Below are positions 1 through 6,160 of a stretch of 18,969 bases of DNA, piece after piece. Where the stretch lies: the NCBI GenBank assembly GCA_934597585.1, contig CAKTSA010000030.1, positions 1 to 18,969 on the forward strand, in the 5' to 3' direction. Source of the DNA: an uncultured Oscillospiraceae bacterium. Its GTDB lineage: Bacteria; Bacillota; Clostridia; Oscillospirales; Oscillospiraceae. Under the pieces are notes generated by a model, which searched no databases, was not told the origin of the DNA, and saw only the letters and a program-made list of their open reading frames with translations. The position numbers and the translations under genes were made by a program. Every line of letters starts with the position of its first letter. The stretch's first letter is position 1.

Positions 1-208
1 TGTGCTTTTTGCTTGCACTTTAAGTATGACAGGTAAATCCACGCTTTACAAGCGAAGGGGTCATTTCATATTGTCTACCTATAAAATACTGAATATGTAA
101 TGACCAATGTCAATAGGCACAATGCCTGCGACAGGGAGAAAGTTTTGGCGCTAAAAGGCATTCGGACAGAGTTTCGGCATCAGTCTCTGGCATTGGTCAC
201 TCTGATAT
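1..208. other. Non-coding or decayed left edge
   Basis: I see no open reading frame with a ribosome binding site here. The only structure noticed is a pair of 9-base inverted arms, TGACCAATG at 101-109 and CATTGGTCA at 191-199, too far apart for a simple terminator. The stretch precedes the ATPase relic and may be its decayed 5' part or upstream region; nothing in it decides between the two. Confidence 0.3.
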
Positions 209-1255
209 ATGTGGATTGTCTATGATAAAAGTGAGAACATTCAGGACAAGCTGACCACCGTGTATTCCGGCATATTCTCTCTCTCCGCAATTGCGGCATT
301 CTGATACTGATTAATGCCAAAAAGGATCATGCAGATCTATACGTCGGCGTTGTTACCCGGGAGCTGATCGCACGGGATAACGATGGCAGCAAAGATGTGC
401 CATTGGTCGATGAAGCAGACTGCAGCCGGAATGGAAAAGTGCTGAAGAATGCCTTTTTGGGGAATTTTGCCGGCGCGAAACTTATCCCGGTAAAAAACAA
501 AACAGATGACTTGGCGTCGTTATACAGAGACAGGCTGGATAAAGGAACTGTGATACAGAATGCCTTTGCCGAAGCAAAGTTTATATCCGCGGTCAGCAGC
601 ATCCCCGCGCTGAGGAACAGTAACGAACGGAAGAATCCTGAGTTTGTGCAGGGCTTGGAGAAATTCATTGACAGCATGCGGGGACAAGAGTACTGCGTCC
701 TGATCCTTGCGGATGCCGTTCACAATGATAAGATCGAGGAAATGTGCGGAGAATACGAGGACATTTACTCGCAGATGTTTCCTTAAATAAGACCTTGTCA
801 AAATCCCTGTCCCATGGCACATCAATTTCCAAGGGACACAGCGATAGTGCTGGCGCGCATGTAGGCGTACTGTGCTGGAGGAAGCGCACAATTTGCTGAA
901 GCGAACCAGCACAGAGCAAAGCTCTGAGACAGCAAATCTTCTGGGGAAGTCTGTAGAAATGCTGGCCAATTCTATTGCGGAAATGTGCACCTACGGCGAG
1001 ACTTTTGTAATTGCGGATCAATCTCTGGGAATAATCGACGCGTCGGTAATTCGCAATACGAATACCAAAATTATCATGCGGCTTCCGGATTTCTCAGATA
1101 GAGAATTGGTGGGAAAATCTGCCGGTCTTAATGACGATCAAATCGAGGAGTTGGCACGCTTGCCCCGCGGCGTTGCTGCCGTATATCAAAGTAACTGGGT
1201 CAACGCTGTGCTCTGTGCCGTAGATAAGCCTGATTTGAAAGAGACCCCTTATAAA
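209..1255 (+). pseudogene. Broken HerA/VirB4-type P-loop ATPase
   Basis: Pieces of one ATPase gene lie in successive frames. Frame 2 reads MWIVYDKSEN onward from 209 to a stop near 300. Frame 1 (301-785) reads LILINAKKDHADLYVGVVTR through DIYSQMFP. Frame 3 (792-868) reads a serine-rich stretch (SKSLSHGTSISKGHSDSAG). Frame 2 resumes at about 863 with TVLEEAHNLL, a Walker B motif of the HerA/VirB4/FtsK type, then ADQSLGIIDASVIRNTNTKI, the Gln-containing sensor motif that follows it in this family. No Walker A motif is visible, so the P-loop region was probably deleted around 868. At least three frame changes plus this deletion make it non-functional. In the intact family such proteins are hexameric DNA-pumping or translocation ATPases of mobile elements, conjugation or defence. 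The exact subfamily is my inference. The 872 frame stays open to 1432, but the recognisable homology ends near 1255. Confidence 0.72.
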
Positions 1256-1356
1256 TCACCCGGCACATACCCCGCAATACCGGAAGATTCGCTGTTGTTC
1301 CTGCTGCAGAAAGACGTCCGGAAGTCGAACAAAAAAGCGATATTAGTGTACCTCAT

Positions 1357-1722
1357 TTGCCAAAGGAAGCCAGAGAGATACGTCCTCAAAAACCGGATAA
1401 AAGCCTTTATTATTCCGCTCTGGAACGGTTAGATTTGTCTGGCAATAACAATATTGAAGCTTCTTTGGCGGACAAAAGGCCGGAATCCGCTTTTTCATCT
1501 GACCGCTATGAAAAAGTTGTTCAGTATTGTAAAGAAAAGGCGGCAGAAGCATGGGATCGCTTCCAGAAAACTGGTGATACAGACGGAAAAGATTATCAGG
1601 AGTATAAGTCTTACCAGGATAAAATAGATCATGATGGACATATTTATCAAACACATCCATTTACAAAGCCTCAGAAAATCTCAGACTCACTGGCCGCATA
1701 TATTGCATCTCACAAGGGCTAA
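1357..1722 (+). CDS. Small hypothetical protein, possibly truncated
   Basis: I do not recognise this protein. The frame is open from 1228 to a TAA at 1720-1722. The first usable start is a TTG at 1357 with no convincing ribosome binding site, so it may be the C-terminal part of a broken gene or an out-of-frame continuation of the ATPase relic just upstream. The protein is hydrophilic and rich in Lys, Asp and Tyr. Its C-terminal half (DRYEKVVQYCKEKAAEAWDR, then DKIDHDGHIYQTHPF) looks like a soluble helical segment followed by a His/Asp-rich stretch, with no signal peptide or membrane segment. A strong hairpin follows at 1748. Codon use is AT-richer than in the chromosomal genes to the right, in keeping with foreign origin. 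Confidence 0.4.
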   Translation: MPKEAREIRPQKPDKSLYYSALERLDLSGNNNIEASLADKRPESAFSSDRYEKVVQYCKEKAAEAWDRFQKTGDTDGKDYQEYKSYQDKIDHDGHIYQTHPFTKPQKISDSLAAYIASHKG

Positions 1723-1747
1723 TTCTAAATTTATTATGTAAAACAGG

Positions 1748-1775
1748 AAACGGCGGGAAGGTTTTCCCGCCGTTT
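1748..1775. terminator. Bidirectional intrinsic terminator
   Basis: Two perfect 12-base arms, AAACGGCGGGAA and TTCCCGCCGTTT, enclose a GGTT loop. The arms end in a short T run on both strands. It sits between the rightward ORF ending at 1722 and the leftward PolC-like gene ending at 1794, so it can serve both. Confidence 0.8.
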
Positions 1776-1793
1776 CTCAGCAAGTTCAGACAA

Positions 1794-2783
1794 CTATTCC
1801 ATCATCCACCTTGCCACGCAGTCGCCCTTCCGCGGCAAATACTCGATCCGCTTCAGGGCGTTGATGTAGTACTTCGGCAGGCGCAGGGTGCAGCTGAGGT
1901 AGCGCTTCAGCTCCTCCGGCATACCGAAGCGAGCGTATTTTCCCTTGCGCACCGCCTCCATGATCTGCCAAGGGAGGCCGTTCTCGGCCCGCGCTTTGGG
2001 CGGCGTGTGTTGGCGGATCAGGTCATACACGTCCTCGCGGAAAGCGATCACGTCCAGAAAGTCAATCTCGCCCCGGTGAATAGCTACCTGTTCCGCCCGG
2101 CTCCACGCACCCTCCGCCAGCTGCAGACCCATGGCCTTGATGTGGTGGTAGGTGGTTGTCAGCGGTGGCAGGCCCTCCAGTGCCGGGGCGTTGTCCTGCA
2201 GCGTACCGATCTCGATGATTCCCTGCTGGCCGTCTGACTGGGTAAGCCGCAGTGCGGTCATCTCCTCATCGCTGTAGGGCTCCACCGTGAAAGCGCCGTC
2301 CTCGTCCATGCACTGCCAGTAGTCCGGAATGAAGTCTGTCACCAGCTGCCGCATCTCATCAGGGACGCGAAGGCTGATATCCGGCAGTCGCATAGCCAGC
2401 GAGCGGCTGGAGAGCCGATGGCCGTCGCCCTCCATGCTGCCGCCGCAGGTCGGGCAGACGGCGTCCGGCATGTCCCAGCCATCCTCGTAATGATCACAGT
2501 TGAAGGTGGTGTAGTGGCAGTTCGTGCAGCGGTAGTGGGGCGGCAAGGGATTCACCGACGTGGCGCCCAGCAGGCAGGCCAGCAGCGATTCGTTGGTACT
2601 GCCAAGCACCAGCACATTCTCCGGGCCGAACTCCTGCCGCAGCGCCGCAACGCACCGCCATAGGGGCATCCATGTGCTGCGGCCCACCAGCCGCATTTCC
2701 TCCGCCAAGCGCCCATAGACCCGCTCAGACTTCCCCGCGCCGTAATACTCCTCCACCAGCTTCACCAGCAATGTTTTTTGCAT
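1794..2783 (-). CDS. Miniature PolC-like protein lacking the polymerase active site
   Basis: 329 residues, started by ATG at 2783 with AAGGAGGG about 7 bases upstream. The protein matches segments of Gram-positive replicative DNA polymerase PolC in order. Residues 60-120 contain GSTNESLLACLLGATSVNPL, then PPHYRCTNCHYTTF and CPTCGG (Cys86, Cys89, Cys110, Cys113, the zinc-binding cysteines of this PolC region), then DGH. Residues 133-138 read LPDISL where PolC has PDIDLNFS, so the second catalytic Asp is Ser137. Residues 193-260 (EIGTL through REDVYDLIRQH) resemble the PolC stretch between IPEFGT and RDDIM. Residues 270-315 (PWQIMEAVRKGK through KYYINALKRIEYL) match the PolC KIMEFVRKGKG and WYIDSCKKIKYMFPKAH segment. 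PolC exceeds 1400 residues; here the exonuclease, OB and most of the palm are absent. The likely role is non-catalytic, perhaps binding DNA or a replisome partner for a mobile element. Homology is by recognition; function is inference. Confidence 0.75.
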   Translation of the reverse strand: MQKTLLVKLVEEYYGAGKSERVYGRLAEEMRLVGRSTWMPLWRCVAALRQEFGPENVLVLGSTNESLLACLLGATSVNPLPPHYRCTNCHYTTFNCDHYEDGWDMPDAVCPTCGGSMEGDGHRLSSRSLAMRLPDISLRVPDEMRQLVTDFIPDYWQCMDEDGAFTVEPYSDEEMTALRLTQSDGQQGIIEIGTLQDNAPALEGLPPLTTTYHHIKAMGLQLAEGAWSRAEQVAIHRGEIDFLDVIAFREDVYDLIRQHTPPKARAENGLPWQIMEAVRKGKYARFGMPEELKRYLSCTLRLPKYYINALKRIEYLPRKGDCVARWMME

Positions 2784-2859
2784 GATACGCCCTCCTTTGT
2801 TATGGTAAGGCGTAGTATAACAGACGAAGTGGACAGAGAGTGTCGCTGGCAGAAAAATA

Positions 2860-3033
2860 TTAAATCATATTGTTTCGCAAAAAATCTTCGAGATACTGCC
2901 TACTGATCCTCCATTCACGCCCTATTTTCAGCGCCGGAATCAATTGTTGGGCAATCATCTTCCGTACCTGCTGCTTCGTGGTCTTCAGCAGTACAGCAGT
3001 CTCGGAAACGGTGAGAAGTTCGGTTATGCCCAC
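2860..3033 (-). CDS. Small excisionase-like helix-turn-helix protein
   Basis: 57 residues from a GTG start at 3033 that overlaps the end of the upstream gene by 10 bases; AGAAGGG lies about 10 bases before the GTG. The sequence reads LLTVSETAVLLKTTKQQVRK, then MIAQQLIPALKIGREWRISR, then QYLEDFLRNNMI. This is the compact MerR-like/excisionase fold (HTH_17 type): a helix-turn-helix of about 20 residues, then the GREWRI wing and a terminal helix. Proteins of this class are DNA-bending excision factors or small regulators of mobile elements. It sits between another small HTH gene and the PolC-like gene, in what looks like a three-gene leftward operon. Its target could be the attachment-site repeats near 5032, but that is speculation. 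Confidence 0.8.
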   Translation of the reverse strand: MGITELLTVSETAVLLKTTKQQVRKMIAQQLIPALKIGREWRISRQYLEDFLRNNMI

Positions 3034-3266
3034 GGATCGTCATCCCTTCTCGCGGCCAGGCTCTTTTCCTCTTTATACAAGAAGTTATGCAATCGGCGCA
3101 GGTCGTGACAGGTCAATCCCCAGTCGCCGGTCTCGTTACGACTAGGCTTGACGCCATACTTTTCGCAGCTTTTTCTCAGATTCTCCTTGTCCATTTCCAG
3201 CAGACGGCATACCTCCTTGATGCTGTAGAATTCATTCAAGTCTGAATATGAAATATACTGAATCAT
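3024..3266 (-). CDS. Small helix-turn-helix DNA-binding protein
   Basis: 80 residues. The start is set at the ATG at 3266 because AAGGAGG lies 8 bases upstream; an in-frame ATG further upstream (3314) has no such site. Residues 10-40 (LNEFYSIKEVCRLLEMDKEN followed by LRKSCEKYGVKP) are a MerR-like helix-turn-helix, and residues 45-65 (ETGDWGLTCHDLRRLHNFL) take the place of the wing and final helix. The tail is charged (RRDDDPWA). It is the first gene of the leftward operon and overlaps the next HTH gene by 10 bases, which suggests translational coupling. It probably regulates the operon or acts with the second HTH protein on DNA. No paralogue relationship between the two is obvious beyond the shared fold. 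Confidence 0.78.
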   Translation of the reverse strand: MIQYISYSDLNEFYSIKEVCRLLEMDKENLRKSCEKYGVKPSRNETGDWGLTCHDLRRLHNFLYKEEKSLAARRDDDPWA

Positions 3267-3470
3267 AATATGATCCTCCTTGGCGTGAGATAAAATGATG
3301 TAAGATTTGTGCATAGAAGTCGAGATTCTTTGGCACAGCTCACGCTTCCTTATACTTATGTTTGTTATTTCATTTTAAAATTACATAAAATGACAAGCTA
3401 AAAACATTTAAAGGAGCGATAAAACATATCGAAATGCCTCTGTTTTTACTGTGCTGCATACAAATTTCAA
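3267..3470. promoter_or_regulatory. Divergent AT-rich intergenic region
   Basis: The gap between the leftward HTH operon and the rightward AlbA_2 gene is visibly AT-rich. It contains perfect 8-base inverted arms, TCATTTTA at 3370-3377 and TAAAATGA at 3386-3393. The same TAAAATGA octamer recurs at 3291-3298. On the minus strand a TTGTCA at 3396-3391 could be a -35 element for the HTH operon, but I find no well-spaced -10 for it. Confidence 0.3.
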
Positions 3471-3499
3471 TTGATTTTGCTAACAGAATATGCTAATAT
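3471..3499 (+). promoter_or_regulatory. Promoter of the AlbA_2/Schlafen-type gene
   Basis: TTGATT at 3471-3476 and TAATAT at 3494-3499 are separated by 17 bases, a good vegetative sigma factor promoter. The expected transcription start is near 3506, which is downstream of the first in-frame ATG (3490). Confidence 0.6.
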
Positions 3500-3509
3500 T
3501 AGCGTATTC
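3486..3509. promoter_or_regulatory. 24-bp near-perfect palindrome over the -10 element (probable operator)
   Basis: The half-sites GAATATGCTAAT and ATTAGCGTATTC match as inverted repeats at 11 of 12 positions with no spacer. The palindrome covers the TAATAT -10 element and the predicted transcription start. That placement is typical of a repressor site. The adjacent gene encodes a protein with a C-terminal winged-helix, so autoregulation is a reasonable inference. Confidence 0.6.
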
Positions 3510-4968
3510 AAGGGAGGTGTTTGCTATTTTACCCAATGAGCTTCTTGAATTAGCAAATACTGTTTGCAAACAAAAAGCCGAGTCGCAAACGATCGAATGC
3601 AAGGCGGCTCATGTGGATTGTCCGAAAAGATTGTATGATACGCTGTCCAGCTTCTCCAACCAGGACAGCGGCGGCGTGCTGCTGTTCGGCATAGATGAAA
3701 CCGCCGGATTTCAGGTAGTCGGCGTCTACGATGCTCAGGACTTGCAAAAAAAGGTCACGGAGCAGTGCAACCAGATGGAGCCTCCGGTTCGCGCCGTATT
3801 CACGTTGGCCGAGGTCGATGGCAACTGGATCTGTGCCGCCGAGATACCGGCGGTAGATCTGGCGGAACGCCCCTGCTATTACCGCGGTGCTGGGCGTATC
3901 AAAGGCTCCTATGTCCGCGTGGGCGATGCAGACCTTCCTATGACGGACTATGAGCTTTACAGTTACGAAGCGTTTCGCCATCATCTGCATGACGATGAAC
4001 GTCCTGTGGAACGTGCTGATCTTGCTATGTTGGATACGGATAAGCTGGAGCGCTATATTCTCCAGCGCCGAGCAGATCGTCCCGGATTTGCCCAGCTTTC
4101 CCGCCAGCAGACGCTGGAGATGCTGAATATCACCCGAAACGGACAGGTGACACTGGCCGCCGTGCTGAATTTCTGCATCTATCCGCAGGGCTATTTCCCA
4201 CAGCTGGGTATCACCGCGGTGGTCGTACCGGGAACACAGATCGGCGATACCGACGCGGACGCAGCCCGTTTCATTGATAACAAACGGATCGATGGTACGA
4301 TCGATTCCATGGTGGAAGAGGCCGTCGGTTTCTGCCGTCGGAACATGAAGAACCGCACGATCATCGATCCTGACACCGGCACCCGAAGCGACCGCCCGGA
4401 GTATCCGGTGGAGGCCATCCGCGAGGCAATCCTGAATGCGTTGATCCATCGGGATTACAGCATCTATACGGAAGGTACGCCCGTGCAGGTCGACCTTTTT
4501 GCCGACCGGCTTGAGGTCCACAGTCCCGGCAGCCTTTATGGTCGTATGACGGTTGAGCAGTTGGGGATTGCCCGTCCCGACTTGCGCAATCCTGCGCTGG
4601 CGGTTATGACAGAGGCGCTGACTGGAGCGGAGAATCGCTACTCTGGCATTCCCACCATCCGCAGAGCCATGAAGGAATGCAGCCTGCCGGAGCCGATATT
4701 TGAGAACCGGCGTAATGAATTTGTCGTGACATTATTTAACGGCACAACAATGACCACCGCACCCATTGAGGTGAAACCAGAGAAGAAAGATTTACTTGCT
4801 TTCTGCCGGACGCCGCGTACCCGCCGTGAGATTGCCGATTACCTTGGGGTCAAGACGGTGTTCTATGCCATGGGGCATTATGTGCAGCCTCTTTTGCAGG
4901 CGGGAAAGCTGGCAATGACACTGCCGGAAACCCCGAAAAGCAGCAAACAGAAATACTATACACTTTGA
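3490..4968 (+). CDS. AlbA_2/Schlafen-domain ATP-binding regulator
   Basis: 492 residues if started at ATG 3490. That ATG lies inside the promoter, and the AGGGAGG at 3511 sits just before PNELLELANT, so translation may really begin at about 3526 on an ATT codon. Residues 30-150 form the AlbA_2 (Schlafen-like) domain: ESQTIECKAA, then CPKRLYDTLSSFSNQDSGGV, LLFGIDE and, near 143, VGDADLPMT. Residues 305-420 form a GHKL-type ATP-binding fold with the N box (VEAIREAILNALIHRDYS) and VDLFADRLEVHSPGSLYG. The last 60 residues (FCRTPRTRREIADYLGV onward) look like a winged helix. This is the COG2865 family of putative regulators, common on mobile elements and in defence-rich regions; its biochemical role is unsettled. 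It is transcribed divergently from the HTH/PolC-like operon and is the last intact gene of the island. No terminator is evident after it. Confidence 0.85.
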   Translation: MLILAYSREVFAILPNELLELANTVCKQKAESQTIECKAAHVDCPKRLYDTLSSFSNQDSGGVLLFGIDETAGFQVVGVYDAQDLQKKVTEQCNQMEPPVRAVFTLAEVDGNWICAAEIPAVDLAERPCYYRGAGRIKGSYVRVGDADLPMTDYELYSYEAFRHHLHDDERPVERADLAMLDTDKLERYILQRRADRPGFAQLSRQQTLEMLNITRNGQVTLAAVLNFCIYPQGYFPQLGITAVVVPGTQIGDTDADAARFIDNKRIDGTIDSMVEEAVGFCRRNMKNRTIIDPDTGTRSDRPEYPVEAIREAILNALIHRDYSIYTEGTPVQVDLFADRLEVHSPGSLYGRMTVEQLGIARPDLRNPALAVMTEALTGAENRYSGIPTIRRAMKECSLPEPIFENRRNEFVVTLFNGTTMTTAPIEVKPEKKDLLAFCRTPRTRREIADYLGVKTVFYAMGHYVQPLLQAGKLAMTLPETPKSSKQKYYTL

Positions 4969-5031
4969 TGGCTATTGCAGCAAAGCGGCAAAAGAATATC
5001 CAATAACTAGGAAAAATAAAAGCCGGTTTTG

Positions 5032-5089
5032 TACGACAAAAATACGACAAAATATGAAAACCAACTGTATATGAAGTGAGTCTGTCGTA
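5032..5089. repeat. Short repeats resembling integrase arm-type sites
   Basis: TACGACAAAA occurs at 5032-5041 and again at 5043-5052, an 11-base period, close to one helical turn. An inverted copy of the core (TGTCGTA) occurs at 5083-5089. They lie next to the tRNA fragment, where a tyrosine recombinase would have its arm-binding sites. No protein is proven to bind them. Confidence 0.5.
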
Positions 5090-5097
5090 CGAGAAAA

Positions 5098-5132
5098 GCC
5101 CGCAAACCCTGATGATTACAGGGCTTACGGGC
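5098..5132. repeat. 14-bp inverted repeat next to the attachment site
   Basis: GCCCGCAAACCCTG and CAGGGCTTACGGGC pair at 12 of 14 positions around a 7-base loop. There is no T run on the plus strand, so it is not a clear terminator. It lies between the TACGACA repeats and the tRNA fragment and may be part of the recombination region. Confidence 0.5.
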
Positions 5133-5141
5133 ACCTTAACC

Positions 5142-5188
5142 GCTTCACACGCAGGAGGTCACTGGTTCGAGTCCGGCAGTCTCCACCA
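5142..5188 (+). pseudogene. 3' fragment of a tRNA gene (probably Val), attachment-site remnant
   Basis: The 47 bases have the layout of the 3' half of a tRNA: an anticodon-loop-like TTCACAC (anticodon CAC would be valine), GCAGG as the 3' side of the anticodon stem, a variable loop, the T loop TTCGAGT, the acceptor strand AGTCTCC and ACCA. The expected 5' half (a GGAGACT-like acceptor strand and D arm) is absent upstream, and the sequence to the left is island DNA. Integration of an element into the 3' end of a tRNA gene leaves exactly such a fragment at one junction, with the restored gene at the other end, here outside the window. The T stem has one mismatch, so this copy has probably drifted. 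Confidence 0.7.
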
Positions 5189-5221
5189 AAACCTTGGAAA
5201 TGCTTGCGCTTCCAAGGTTTT
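5188..5221 (+). terminator. Intrinsic terminator after the tRNA fragment
   Basis: AAAACCTTGGAA and TTCCAAGGTTTT form a perfect 12-base stem around a 10-base loop and run into TTTTTTC. It directly follows the CCA end and is probably the original terminator of the tRNA gene. Confidence 0.8.
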
Positions 5222-5235
5222 TTCTTTTGTCCGGC

Positions 5236-5275
5236 GGCTGCGTTGAGCGCTTGTGTTTTTTTGAAATTTTGAAGA
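5236..5275. repeat. 40-bp direct repeat, left copy
   Basis: The 40 bases beginning GGCTGCGTTGAGCGC match 7400-7439 at 38 positions. The two copies bracket the rearranged segment that carries the response regulator and the gene fragments. A short CGG CTG CGT TGA (RLR and stop) is readable in both copies, so it may be the 3' end of a former gene plus its downstream flank. Confidence 0.75.
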
Positions 5276-5293
5276 AAGCAGGCGCTTAAAATT

Positions 5294-5422
5294 ATGGCAA
5301 AAATGAAGATGAAATCCCCCGCCGCCGCACAATCGGCACTTACCTTTGAGCAGCTTTATGAAAGATCGACCGTACCGCGCAGGGACTTAAAAAATATGTG
5401 TGATTGCCAGTCACACATATGA
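5294..5422 (+). CDS. Doubtful 42-residue ORF, possibly an integrase N-terminal remnant
   Basis: ATG at 5294 opens MAKMKMKSPAAAQSALTFEQ, then LYERSTVPRRDLKNMCDCQS and stops at 5422. There is no clear ribosome binding site. The TFEQLYER phrase resembles the start of the core-binding domain of clostridial tyrosine recombinases, but it breaks off after about eight residues, so this would be at most a stub. It overlaps the palindrome at 5394-5420. It may equally be non-coding. Confidence 0.2.
   Translation: MAKMKMKSPAAAQSALTFEQLYERSTVPRRDLKNMCDCQSHI
5394..5420. promoter_or_regulatory. 27-bp palindrome upstream of the response regulator promoter
   Basis: Perfect 10-base arms ATATGTGTGA and TCACACATAT flank the 7-base spacer TTGCCAG. 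The site ends 14 bases before the -35 element of the response regulator gene and has no T run, so an operator or activator site is more likely than a terminator. Confidence 0.5.
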
Positions 5423-5434
5423 TTCGAACAATTC

Positions 5435-5463
5435 TTGGAATGGCTCTGATTCTGTGATATAAT
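5435..5463 (+). promoter_or_regulatory. Promoter of the response regulator gene
   Basis: TTGGAA at 5435-5440 and a consensus TATAAT at 5458-5463 have an ideal 17-base spacer. The gene starts 28 bases after the -10 element. Confidence 0.75.
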
Positions 5464-5491
5464 AATAAAAAACCCGCAGGAGGAGCCGGAT

Positions 5492-6160
5492 ATGCTGCGA
5501 ATACTTGTTGTGGAGGACGATCAGAAGCTCTGCCGCATCGTGTGTAATCACTTGAACAGCCACGGGTATGAAGCCACGGGCTGCCTGAACGCACAGGATG
5601 CCTATGACCAGATGTACCACCGTCCTTATGCGCTGATCGTTTCGGACATTATGATGCCCGACATCGACGGCTTTGAATTTGCCGCCGCTGTGCGGCGCAT
5701 CAACCGGGAGATCCCCATTCTCTTTATGACAGCCAGAGATAACTACGGTTCCAAGGAGAAGGGCTATCAGGTGGGGATCGACGATTACATGGTCAAGCCT
5801 ATCGACCTGAATGAGCTGGTGCTGCGGATCGGGGCGCTGCTGCGGCGGGCCAATATTGCCAGCGAAAACAAATTAACTGTGGGCGGCTTCGTGATGAACG
5901 CCGACGATATGACTGCGGTGTGCAACGGCGAGGAGATCGCGCTGACGGCCAGAGAGTTCAACATCCTGTTCAAGCTCCTGTCGTACCCCAAGCGCATCTT
6001 CACCCGTGCCCAGCTTATGGAGGAGTTCTGGGACGTGGATACCGAGGCCACGCTGCGCTCTGTGGATGTGTACATTGCCAAGCTGCGGGACAAGCTCTCG
6101 GCGTGTCAGGATTTTCAGCTGGTCACCGTTCGAGGCGTCGGCTATAAGGCGGTGTTCTGA
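5492..6160 (+). CDS. OmpR/PhoB-family response regulator
   Basis: 222 residues, the usual length. ATG at 5492 follows AGGAGGA at a good distance. The receiver domain (residues 2-115) has the acidic pair Glu8-Asp9-Asp10, the phosphoacceptor Asp52 in VSDIMMPDIDG, Thr80 in LFMTARD and Lys102 in MVKPIDL, so it should be phosphorylatable. Residues 125-222 form the OmpR-type winged helix: VCNGEEIALTAREFNILFKL, RIFTRAQLMEEFW, then the recognition helix RSVDVYIAKLRDKL and VRGVGYKAVF. Its stop codon overlaps the start of the histidine kinase fragment (TGATGA at 6158-6163), the classic two-component layout. Because that kinase is destroyed, the regulator is now an orphan here and must respond to another kinase or to acetyl phosphate, if it is active at all. 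The target genes are unknown. Confidence 0.95.
   Translation: MLRILVVEDDQKLCRIVCNHLNSHGYEATGCLNAQDAYDQMYHRPYALIVSDIMMPDIDGFEFAAAVRRINREIPILFMTARDNYGSKEKGYQVGIDDYMVKPIDLNELVLRIGALLRRANIASENKLTVGGFVMNADDMTAVCNGEEIALTAREFNILFKLLSYPKRIFTRAQLMEEFWDVDTEATLRSVDVYIAKLRDKLSACQDFQLVTVRGVGYKAVF

Noticed and set aside
101..199. Inverted arms TGACCAATG and CATTGGTCA as ends of an insertion sequence
   Set aside because: The arms are only 9 bases, the interval is about 80 bases and there is no transposase or target duplication.
2870..3145. Plus-strand 91-residue open frame
   Set aside because: The minus strand holds two overlapping HTH genes here, with ribosome binding sites and a clear excisionase-like fold.
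3550..4521. Long minus-strand open frame opposite the AlbA_2/Schlafen-type gene
   Set aside because: It has no ribosome binding site or recognisable domains, and the plus strand encodes a clear conserved protein over the whole stretch.
5113..5188. A complete tRNA gene
   Set aside because: Only the 3' half can be folded; the acceptor 5' strand and D arm are missing, so it was recorded as an attachment-site fragment.
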